From the NCBI RefSeq assembly GCF_033568475.1, contig NC_133120.1:81506151-81570150 (forward strand): a stretch of 64,000 bases of DNA, written 5' to 3'. The position numbers and the translations under genes were made by a program. The notes beneath the pieces were generated by a model. The model was not told the DNA's origin. It did no database searches and saw nothing but the letters and a program-made list of their open reading frames with translations. Of the stretch, positions 38,275 through 49,057 are shown piece after piece. Numbering within the stretch: position 1 is the stretch's first letter; the number at the start of each line of letters is the position of its first letter. This DNA comes from Henckelia pumila. Lineage: Eukaryota; Streptophyta; Magnoliopsida; Lamiales; Gesneriaceae.

Positions 38275-39643
38275 TGTAGTAGTCCGTACCCGAAATCAGT
38301 GATTAAGTGTTAATCAATTTATTAATCCTACTATTTAAGAATAAACGTGATTAAGGGAACTCTTAATGGGTTAACGGAGTCCGGAATTGGATTCAAAACA
38401 CTTGAAAATGGTTTGAGGGTCATCGAGTTCGGAGGCTCCGAAGTCAAGGTTCAGACGGTCCGAAATCAGGGTTCGGACACTCCGAACGTGCTGCCGACAG
38501 TCGTCATGGATGACGTCATCATGCTGATGTAAGCAATGACGTAATATCGGGTTCGGAAGACCCGAAGCCCAGTTCGGACGACCTTAACGTGTTTGGACGA
38601 CCCGAAGTCCAGTTCGGACGATCCGAACTCCATCTATAAATATGGGTGCCGAGCTCATTTTTGAAGTGCACCAATCACCTCTTCTCTCTCGATTCCTTAG
38701 CCTTCTAACTCAGATATAGGGAATTCTAGGCGTTCCGTGGGGAATCCGAAAGTGGCATAGCGATCCAGGCATTGTAGCAAAGCTGTGGCCTAGTTTTGAG
38801 GCACTCGACAGCAAAGGGCTAACGACGGACGAAGGTATAGCTTTTGCTTCCTATAAATATTTAGGAGTATGCAATAGCTTAGTTAAGACTTTTAAAGCAC
38901 TATAATGATAGTAGTATCATTTGGCAGTGTAGAGCAGACTATAGGCGTGGACCTAGAGTTGGTAGAGCTTGCACTGATTTGAGGTACGATAGTACTGTTC
39001 GAGATATCCTGACTGAGCATGCATGTATTATGTGACTGCATGATTTATATGTCATTGATTTATGCTGCATTCATCTGCATATTGAGCTATCTACTTCGAG
39101 ATGTATATTAGTAGGGTTGTACCCTATCCTGTTAGTGGATGGACTTCCATCGATTTGGGTTCGGATATCCACTGGTATATTGGTATGGGAGCCACCTCCT
39201 GCAGCGACGGCACAGCGTGCTACATACCAGGGCCCGGTCTGTCTCTGTTATCTGATCTTTGACCTAGAGTTATAGGGAGTTCACTTTGCATGCATGTATA
39301 CTCATACTCTCGTACTGAGCGTTTTATGCTCATGTCTCGTACTTTGTGTTTCTGGACACCCTATTCCATGGGGCAGGTTTGTGATTGGACGAGGCGGGTG
39401 GTTCCAGGAGGGGCTAGACAGCGGTTGGTCAGCTGAAGCTTCGCTTAGGTTTTTATTTCTGTTGTTATCAGATTGATACAGCTTTTCGATATGGTTGTAT
39501 AATCTAATTGGATTTTTACAGATTCCTTGCCTTGGGATTGTAGTATTTATAATGTTTCCGCAGTTTATTCTGATATCTGTTTAGTTAAGTTAATTGCATG
39601 CCTAAGTTCTGTTTAGTAGGTGATCCGGGTAAGGGTCACTACA
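38275..39643 (+). repeat. Gypsy A 5' LTR
   Basis: Contains a cluster of TTCGGA/TCCGAA half sites (38430-38628), a TATA box and then about 1 kb of leader-like LTR sequence. Matches 44192-45564. Confidence 0.94.
38424..38642 (+). promoter_or_regulatory. Gypsy A LTR promoter: dyad cluster and TATA box
   Basis: Repeated near-palindromes of the form ttcggacgatccgaa stand upstream of a TATA box (tataaata, 38635-38642). The same arrangement occurs in the other LTR (tataaata at 44554-44561) with one extra dyad unit. Transcription would start some 30 bp downstream. The dyads look like protein-binding sites; the factor is unknown. Confidence 0.6.
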
Positions 39644-39647
39644 TTTA

Positions 39648-39660
39648 TGGTATCAGAGCA
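39648..39660 (+). other. Gypsy A primer-binding site
   Basis: tggtatcagagca, four bases after the 5' LTR; complementary to the 3' end of initiator methionine tRNA. Confidence 0.9.
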
Positions 39661-39720
39661 TGCAAAGTATTCTTGGGATTTAGATTCTACATAAAGATAA
39701 TCGTTAGGTTAATTTTGTAG

Positions 39721-41382
39721 ATGGCAGATCGTGAAGACCAGAGTTCTCATGGCAGCATTGGTGGGCGTTGGGGTGATGCCGACCGGGAGCCTCGTCGGGA
39801 ATGCCGCCATCGTCATCGAGATGAGGACCGTTTCAGTGTACGTCGATTCTTGCAGATGGGGCCTAAGCCATTGGTTGGAGGTGAGTCTCTGGAGGATGCG
39901 GAGAACTGGTTAGACCGCATGGAGACAACTTTTCAAACTTTCCAATGCACCGAGGAGCAGAAGATGGAGACACTGGGTTATCTTCTGGATGGACGTGCGC
40001 GCAGGTGGTGGAGGTTTACTTCTGCACCTTTTGTTGCGGCAAGAAGAGTGGCCACCTGGGCCGAGTTCCGCACAGCTTTTCAGAAGCTGTATTTTCCTCC
40101 TGCACTCCGTCAGTCGAAGGCAGGTGAGCTTCTGAGTCTGCGACAGGGAGCTTTGTCTATTGATGAGTATCAGCAGAAGTTCTTTGATCTGCTATCCTAT
40201 TGCCCCGAGATTGCCGACAGCTCCGAGATAAAGTATAATCTGTTCCTTCAGGGCCTTAACCCTGAGATCCATGACCGTGTGGCGGTTGGTGACGACATAT
40301 CCTACGAGGGTTTGGTGAGCCGTTGTCACCAAGCGGAGGACAGCATTCGATGGAACAGGTCTTTCTCTCAGTCGAGACCTGCTAGTTCTTTGGGTCCCCG
40401 TGCCCAATCTTTCAAGAAGCCTGGATATACTTCTTCTTCCTCTGGCTCTGCTGGTGTTGTCCGTTTCGGTAAGAAGGACAAGTATGATCACTGTGGGAAG
40501 AACCATCCATCCGACAAATGTCGTAGAGCTTCTGAAGCTTGTTTCCATTGTGGAGAGACTGGTCATATCCGGAGGGATTGTCCACTATCTGGGGGAGGCG
40601 GTTCTGGTTCAGGATCTGGTTCTCAGGCCACCGTTCAGCAGAGGTCGCAGGGACAGCCTGCTGGGAGTTCTCATTTGAGGCCCCGAGCTTCTGGCCAGGT
40701 GTTTGCCCTGAGACATGATCAGGCAGTGGAGGAGAATGAGAAAGTCATCGCAGGTACATTTCTGCTTTATGGTATACATGCTCTTGTACTTATTGACACT
40801 GGTGCATCTCATTCCTTCATTTCTGCACGTTTTGTTAAGAGGCATAAATTATCATGCATTGCACTAGACGTAGTGATGTCTGTTTCTACTCCGACAGGCC
40901 AATCTGCTTTGGCTAAGCGTCTAGTGATGGGTTGCTCTTTAGAGTTCGAGGGTAACATTTTGATTGCGAATCTCATGGTCCTGACGATGGACGACTTCAA
41001 TTGCATTCTGGGGATAGACATGCTGACTACCTATCGAGCTTCAGTGGACTGCTATCAAAGATTAGTACGCTTTCATCCGAAGGAGAGTGATAGCTGGTTT
41101 TTCTATGGAGAGGGAGCGCGACCCCCGATGTCTTTGGTATCAGCTTTGAGAGCCTGTCGAGCTCTAAAGTCTGGCGGGGAAGGCTACCTAATCTATGCAG
41201 TTGATTTGTTCGCTGATAGCATTGGGATAGAGAGTATTCCTATTGTAGATGAATTCCCAGATGTTTTTCCTGATGAGATTCCGGGTTTTCCTCCTGCTAA
41301 GGAAGTCGAGTTTGGCATAGAGTTGATGCCGGGTACTTCGCCTATTTCTCGAGCACCGTATCGTCTGGTCCGTCAGAGATGA
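39721..41382 (+). pseudogene. Gypsy A gag and protease
   Basis: Open from MADREDQSSHG for 553 codons. Gag core with WLDRMETTFQTF, RRWWRFTS and LLSLRQGALSIDEY, then a Ser/Gly-rich hinge and a CCHC knuckle (CFHCGETGHIRRDC). The protease DTGA motif is at residue 359 (LIDTGASHSF). The frame runs into the start of RT (PISRAPYRL), where a 1-nt loss near 41367 ends it prematurely. Unlike Gypsy B and C, there is no intron-like gap between Gag and protease. Gag and protease themselves appear intact. Confidence 0.92.
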
Positions 41383-44057
41383 GTGAATTGAAGAATCAGC
41401 TACAAGATCTTTTGGACAAGGGATACATTCATCCTAGTGTATCTCCTTAGGGAGCTCCTGTTCTTTTTGTAAAGAATAAGAATGGGTCTATGCGGTTGTG
41501 CATTGACTATCGGCAGCTGAATCGAGTCACTGTGAAGAACAAGTATCCGTTGCCTCGTGTTGATGACTTGTTTGACCAGCTGCAGGGCACTTCAGTTTAC
41601 TCCAAGATTGACTTGAGATCTGGGTATCATCGGTTGAGAGTCCGTGATCAGGATGTAGACAAGACTGCATTCCGTACTCGCTATGGGCATTACGAGTTTC
41701 TAGTGATGCCATTTGGTTTGACTAATGCGTCGGCTATATTCATGGACCTGATGAACCATGTCTTCAGGGAGTATTTGGACAAGTTTATCGTGGTCTTCAT
41801 TGACGATATCTTGGTGTATTCGCGTAATACGGAAGAGCATGTTTCTGGATGGATCGAGTGGTCTTTCTTGGCCATATCATATCCAGGGAGGGGATTTCTG
41901 TTGATCCAAGCAAGATTGAGGCGGTGCTTAATTGGTCGCGTCCAACGACAGTTGCTGAGATCCGTAGTTTTCTGGGTCTAACAGGGTATTATCGTCGCTT
42001 CATTATGAACTTCTCTCAGTTATCTCGACCTTTGACGCAGCTTACCCGCAAGGGTGTGGATTTCGATTGATCCTCCGAGTGAGGAGAACTTCTGTGAGCT
42101 TCAACGGTGGTTGACTTCTGCGCCAGTGTTGGCATTACCGTCAGGATCTGGAGGGTATGTGGTGTACACTGATGCTTCTCTTCAGGAGTTAGGTTGTGTC
42201 CTGACTTAGAATGGGCATGTGATCGCATACGCTTCTAGACAGCTGAAGCTTCACGAGGACAACTACCGGTCCATGATTTGGAGTTAGCAGCCATTGTGTT
42301 CGCTTTGAAGATCTGGCGTCATTATCTGTATGGTGAGAAATTTGAGATCTTCACCGATCATAAGAGTCTCAAGTATTTGTTCACTCAGGCGAAGTTGAAC
42401 ATGAGGCAGAGACGTTGGATGGACTTGCTTAAGGACTATGATTGCGAGATTAAGTACCATCCGGGAACTGCTAATCTCACCGCTGATGCTTTGAGTCGCA
42501 AGGTGCGACTATCCACACTTCAGACTTGTTCGATGTCTAGTGCGATCAGTGACTGTTGTACTTCGGGATATACCTTCAAGCATAAGAAAGGTATGCAGAG
42601 TATCCAGATGTTTGCGATATTATCTGAGCCAGCTTTGTATTCGCGGATTCGAGATGCTAAGATGTCTGATTCAAAGACCCAGCGTTTAGCTCGTCTAGCT
42701 AACGAGGGTAGCTCGTCTGGATTTCACTATCAGTCAGATGACTTTCTGTGTCTGTCTAGTAGACTTGTGATTCCGCAGGATGTAGAGTTGCGAGAGAAGA
42801 TTTTGTCTCAGGCGCATCGCACTAAGTTGAGTATTCATCCTGGGAGCAACAAGATGTACAAGGATCTACGTACTCGTTGCTGGTGGAAAGGAATGAAACG
42901 CAGTGTTTATCAGTTTGTTTCGAGATGTTTGGTATGTCAACAGGTCAAGGCAGAGCACCGACGACCTGGAGGATTGCTTCACAGTCTGCCTATTCTTGAA
43001 TGGAAATGGGAGTTTATCACAATGGACTTTGTGACCCATTTGCCGATATCCCCGAGGAACTGTGATGCTATCTGGGTTGTGGTGGACCGACTCACCAAGT
43101 CAGCGCATTTCATTGCCTATAGCCGGGAGTACAATGTGGATTGTATGGCTCGGTTGTACATTCAGGAGATCGTTCGACTTCATGGAGTGCCTGTGAGCAT
43201 TGTCAGCGATCGAGACCCCAGGTTTACTTCTAGATTCTGGGGGAGTGTTCAGCATGCGATGGGTACTACTCTCAGTTTGAGTACTGCCTATCATCCAGAG
43301 ACTGATGGTCAGTCAGAGCGCACTATCCGTACTTTGGAGGATATGCTTCGAGCGTGCACTATGGATTTTGGTTCAGCCTGACAGGATCATTTGTCATTGA
43401 TCGAGTTCGTGTACAACAACAGCTATCATACTAGTATTGGGATGGCACCTTTTGAGGCGTTGTACGGGCGACGTTGTCTTACTACACTCTTATAGGAAGA
43501 AGTGGGGGAGTGACAGGCTGAGAGACCGGAGTTTATCCAGCAGGCGGTAGACATTGTTGATCAAATCAAGAAACAGATTAAGACTGCACAGGATCGTCAA
43601 GCCAGCTATGCTAATACCAAGCGTAGGCCTTTGCAGTTCGATGTCGAGGAGAAAGTGTTTCTGAGAGTGTCACCTTTTCGCAAAATTCTCAGATTTGGCC
43701 TTAAGGGCAAGTTGTCTCCCAGGTTTATCGGTCCATTTGAGATCTTGGAGAGCATTGGCGATTTGGCTTATCGACTAGCTTTGCCACCGCATCTTTCCAG
43801 TATTCACGACGTGTTCCACGTATCTCTGTTGCGACGGTATGTGACGGATGAGTCTCATATTCTGCAGCGGTCTGAGGTTCAGGTGAGCAAGGATTTGACT
43901 TATGTTGAGAAACCTATTCGTATCCTGGATTATAAGGATAAGGTCTTGCAAAAGAAAGTCATTTCTTTGGTTCTAGTTTAGTGGCAGCGCTGAGGCACTG
44001 AAGAAGCTACTTAGGAACTTGAGGACAGGATGTGTGAAGATCATCCTGAGTTGTTTT
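41383..44057 (+). pseudogene. Gypsy A RT, RNase H and integrase remnants
   Basis: RT is recognisable ([31 protein letters not shown]), as are RNase H ([15 protein letters not shown]), the integrase zinc domain ([12 protein letters not shown] ... [11 protein letters not shown]), the integrase core ([16 protein letters not shown]) and a C-terminal tail. Damage: TGG to TAG at 41449, a deletion of about 73 nt at about 41841 that removes the RT connection, stops near 42069, 42079 and 42209, a 1-nt loss near 42268, and stops near 43379, 43494, 43513 and 43979 onward. Most stops are Trp, Gln or Arg codons changed by C-to-T or G-to-A. The stop after the PELF tail is at 44055-44057. Confidence 0.9.
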
Positions 44058-44180
44058 AATTTCGGTTTGAGTTGTATTCAGTTGTAAACTCTGTAAGCGT
44101 TTGACTGGAATAAAGAATGTTTCTGATTTTTGTTTTACATTCAGTACTTAAGATCTGTTTTCGAGGACGAAACATCTTAA

Positions 44181-44191
44181 GTGGGGGAGAA
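44181..44191 (+). other. Gypsy A polypurine tract
   Basis: gtgggggagaa directly precedes the 3' LTR. Confidence 0.85.
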
Positions 44192-45564
44192 TGTAGTAGC
44201 CCGTACCCGAAATCAGTGATTAAGTGTTAATCAATTCATTAATCCTACTAGTTAAGAGTAAACGTGATTAAGGGAACTCTTAATGGGTTAACGGAGCCCG
44301 GAATTGGATTCAGAAAACTTGAAAATGGTTTGAGGGTCATCGAGTTCGGAGTCTCCGAAGTCAAGGTTTGGACGGTCCGAAGTCAGGGTTCGGACGATCC
44401 GAAGAGTGGTTCGGACGCTCCGAACATGCTGCCGACAGTCATCATGGATGACATCATCATGCTAACGTAAGCAATGACGTAATATCGGGTTCGGACGACC
44501 CGAATCCCAGTTCGGATGACCCGAAATCCAGTTCGGACGATCCGAAGTCCGTCTATAAATAGGGGGTGCCGAGCTCATTTTTGAAGTGCACCAATCACCT
44601 CTTCTCTCTCGATTCCTTAGCCTTCTAACTCAGATATAGGGAATTCTAGGCATCCCATGGGGAATCCGGAAGTGGCATAGCAATCCAGGCATTGTAGTGA
44701 AGCTGTGGCCTAGTTTTGAGGCACTCGACAGCAAAGGGCTAACGACAGACGAAGGTATAGCTTTTGCTTCCTATAAATATTTAGGAGTATGCAATAGCTT
44801 AGTTAAGGCTTTTAGAGCACTATAATGATAGTAGTATATTTTGGCAGTGTAGAGCAGACTATAGGCGTGGACCTAGAGTTGGTAGAGCTTGCACTGATTT
44901 GAGGTACGATAGTACTGTTCGAGATATCCTGACTGAGTATGCATGTATTATGTGATTGCATGATTTATATGTCATTGATTTATGCTGCATTCATCTGCAT
45001 ATTGAGCTATCTCCTTCGAGATGTATATTAGTAGGGTTGTACCCTATCCTGTTAGTGGATGGACTTCCATCGATTTGGGTCCGGCATATCCACTGGTATA
45101 TTGGTATGGGAGCCACCTCCTGCAGCGACGGCACAGTGTGCTACATACCAGGGCCCGATCTGTCTCTGTTATCTGATCTTTGACCTCGAGTTATAGGGAG
45201 TTCACTTTGCATGCATGTATACTCATACTCTCGTACTGAGCGTTTTATGCTCACGTCTCGTACTTTGTGTTTCTGGACACCCTATTCCATGGGGCAGGTT
45301 TGCGATTGGACGAGGCGGGTGGTTCCAGGAGGGGCTAGGCAGCGGTTGGTCAGCTGGAGCTTCGCTTAGGTTTTTATTTTTGTTGTTATCGGATTGATAC
45401 AACTTTTCTATATGGTTGTATAATCTAATTGGATTTTTACAGATTCATTGCCTTGAGATTGTAGTATTTGTAATGTTTCCGCAGTTTATTCTGATATCTG
45501 TTTAATTAAGTTAATTGCATGCCTAAGTTCTGTTTAGTAGGTGATCCGGGTAAGGGTCACTACA
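44192..45564 (+). repeat. Gypsy A 3' LTR
   Basis: Matches 38275-39643. It has one additional dyad unit in the U3 cluster (near 44398-44421) and a TATA box at 44554-44561. The end CACTACA is followed by the GGACA target duplication. Confidence 0.94.
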
Positions 45565-46393
45565 GGACAAGGTAATTATAGTAGCATCCTTTATTTGATA
45601 TTTTTAGAAATAAAAAATCATTCTGTATTATAATTTGTTTATTATTGTAGTTGGTGCTGCCGGTTTTGAAGGAACAAGGAGGCAGTCCAGATAATTGTGA
45701 ACTCGACAAAACGGTGAAGAAACAAATGGCTGAGATAAAAATGTTGAAACACATTTGTGCACAGTTGAAACGTGAAAGAGTTGGAGCGAAGAGGAAGCTA
45801 TTTGATGTGAAAGAAAATGTAGTGTTGGAGAAGAAAGTTGCTCGAAATCGCAAAGGAAAGGATGTTGTAGTTGACAATGATCCGAGTTCTGATGACGGTG
45901 TTGATGGGGCCGATAAGACAATTGAAGAAGAAGAGTTGATTTTGAGACATGACCAAGGTGGTAATTTTTTTTATTTTTTTGATGTGCCTATCCATAATTC
46001 TGTTGATTACTCGTTGAAGGAAAAAAAGGCAGATGATGACCAATGGTTACGAGCAAAAGTGTTGGTTTATCTGAAAATGTGAATGAAGAAGGTGAGGTTG
46101 TTCAGAAATTGGTTGAGACCAAAATTCCAGATATTTGTGAATTTAAGAAGGGTGAAGATGTATGTGCTGATGGATTGGATAAGGAAAAGAGTGTGGCTTG
46201 TGTCAAATTTGAGATGAAAGAAGTATAGGTGTTGATGACTTGAGGGATGAAAAAGGTGTTGTTGGTGCTGAGCTTGAGAGGGATAAAAATGAAGAAAGTG
46301 GTGACATGGAAATGGAAAAAATCAAAGCCGATGGAGAGAATTCTCTTAACGGATCATGTGACGGTATTAGTGAAGATCTAAATGAGATTGATA

Positions 46394-49034
46394 TGAAACG
46401 ACCCTAATTCTATAATTAATAAATAAATATGCGGAAATTTTTTTTTTTATACTTACTAAATAAAATATGTACATATATGCCCATACATATATGCACAGAA
46501 TAAAAAGATTTAAAAATAAATAAATAAATAATTAAATACTTAAATAAAAATGCATTCTTTAAATAAAATAAATATCTGAGTCAAACATTTAATTAAAAAT
46601 ACTGCATAAGAAAAATGATGTAAAATTTGCATGCACTGAAATATTCAAATAAAATATTCAAAACTCACAACCACTGAAAAATAATATAAAATGTGTAACG
46701 CGCTGACATAATCAGAAACATGCATGTGACTCAGACATCTATCACGGTCACGGGGTCACTGCATGTTCGCTCATAGGTCCTCGCCGCCGGTAGGAGCTAC
46801 ATCATCCTCTACGAACTCACCTGCACCATACCAGTGTAGTGAGCCTAGAGGCCCAACATGCTAACATAACAAGGGTTTAAAATAATTTAAAACAATTAAA
46901 TACTAATACATACATATACATAAATGAGCATGCTTGAAAATATCATAACATAACATAACTTAACTTAACTTAACTTAAATAACATAATACATAAACATTG
47001 TTGAGCAATTAATTTTCTAACATCGCATGGTTGTATCCGTAGTGTAACCTTAAATCATACATTAAATACTGATCAGCGTGGAAACCAACGTACGTGGCGG
47101 TGACGAATCACCTCTTAAATTGGCAGTAAACTGCCCTTCAATAGTTCACATATGGGAACGAATCCCCCTTAAATTGTCACACTACTTCAACTTTCAACAT
47201 AAAATATTTTATTATTGCTCAACCTTAAACATTTAATTATGCATAAAATTATTTCATGAATGCATGTACTTAAATGAAATGTGTGTCCTTCATATATATT
47301 TAATTTAATTTCTTACTAACATATAAATATTAAAATAACTTCAATGCATAAAAATAATTAAATATATAATCAGGACACATGCAAATTTCTCATGGATGGT
47401 CCTGGACTGCTGGCCCTAACACTCAAGCCCAATTACTTAAATCTGGCCCATTAAAATACTTAAGCCCAATAAAATTGTTCTAAGCCCAATTAAAATAATT
47501 TAAAGCCCATAAAACATTCTAAGCCCAATAACAACTTAAACTGGCCCAATGGGCCCAAAAGCCCAAAGACTGGCCCATTAACTTTTATGGGCTCAAAAGC
47601 TCATGAAATTAATGGACTAACTTAATTATAATTTTAAAAGCCCAAATAAAATTATTTGGGAGTCCAAATAATTTTATTTCTAATTAATTGGCCCAAAAAC
47701 CAATTAATTCATTAAATACTTTAAAAATAAAAAGACTCGAGCCCGGCCCACCGAACCCGGACTCGGACCCACTTAACCCGACCCACTACCCTACTGACCC
47801 GACCCGGACCACACCTAAAAACCCTAGCCCGAACCCAACACCCCAACCCTCTTCCCTTGCCGCGCCGCACGGGCAGCAGGCCTTCATAGCCTGCTGCCAC
47901 CCCGCTCCGGCCACGATCGACCGGAGCGCCGCCGGCAGGACCTTCCCAGTGTCCTGTCGGTTCGAACCATACCCTGGCTCGAGCCCCATGCACCCAGCCC
48001 TACGAACCCGCGTCTCTCTTCCAAAAACCCTACCTGCGCACCTCCTCTCGGCTGAACTGCTCCAGCCATGGTTCTAGGCTCGTTTGGCTCGAACCACTCG
48101 AGCCAATCCAGCCTAGACCCCTTCTACACAACCTCCTAGACCCGGCCAGCAGCTAGACTCGCACCCATGGCATCAAAACGTGGACATGAATCATGAAAAC
48201 AAGTAACCTTGGGCATAAACCGAACACTCGAATCATTTTCTGAAAAAAATTTGAAAGTTTTGATGCATACACAATCCACACAATATCATATCTGATAGGT
48301 ACAAAAAAATTGGAAGAAAATCATGCCTTTCACCGAAAATGAAGAGAAAAACGGGCGTGGGACGACTCCGGGACGACGAACGATGAACAACCCTTCGAAA
48401 CTTACAGAAGTCGAGCTATGGAGTCACCTTGGCTTTGGTTCGAGGAAGAAGATGAAGATGGAGGAGAGGGAGGCGGCTAAGAGCTTTTGGTCGATGGGTT
48501 TTGGGGTAGATTAGGTTAGAGTTTTATTTTAATTAAAATAGGTTTTAGGATAATTAAAAGTTTTAAATATAAAACCTAAAATTTTAAAACTCTAAATAAA
48601 AGTTAATATCTGATAATTTAAGTTAAACATATGAAAATCCCGAAATTATAAATTTAGGGAATTTTAAAAATACTAAAAAGTCAATATTTTGGCTTATTTT
48701 GAATAAAAATGGGCTCCTAAAATTATATAAAATTAAATACTAAAAATTTTGAGGTAATAAAACTCAAAATAATATTTTAGGGCTCTAAAAAGGCTCATGA
48801 AATCAATTGGCTAGAAAGTTGTCATCTCGTCTGTCCACGGTCCCGTCTACGCGATAAAATAATTAAAATACTAAAAATCATAAAAATCACTAATTATGGG
48901 TTAAATGCTTAAAAATAAATTAAATCATGCACAAATAATTCACATAATTATTTAACCCATAAATCTAAAATTTAAATAATTAAATACCCTAATTATGCAT
49001 GCGGATTTACGTATTTAAAATACCGGGTGTTACA
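46394..49034 (-). repeat. Gypsy B 3' LTR
   Basis: Almost identical to 53546-56183. Its inner side does not continue into a polypurine tract but into the 23-bp filler at 49035-49057. Confidence 0.94.
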
Positions 49035-49057
49035 TGATAAGTTGTTGGATAATATTG
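49035..49057. other. 23-bp filler copied from the host flank
   Basis: These 23 bases are identical to 56184-56206, the host DNA immediately outside the other LTR, and end where pol sequence resumes (ccaactctctcc). No intact Gypsy element would have host DNA at this place. Two shared bases (tg) at the right junction suggest micro-homology joining. Confidence 0.9.

Larger units (their letters stand above)
38275..45564 (+). mobile_element. Ty3/Gypsy retrotransposon A, inserted in the protease gene
   Basis: LTRs of 1369 and 1373 bp (TGTAGTAG...CACTACA) flanked by GGACA (38270-38274 and 45565-45569). Order gag, protease, RT, RNase H, integrase on the plus strand. The insertion point is seven bases before the end of exon 4 of the protease gene. 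LTRs differ by several percent in the U3 region and less elsewhere. The reading frame has many stops and an internal deletion, so it is dead. Confidence 0.94.

Noticed and set aside
48323..48514. Small plus-strand frame in both Gypsy B LTRs
   Set aside because: Antisense to the element, identical in both LTRs by descent and without family support.
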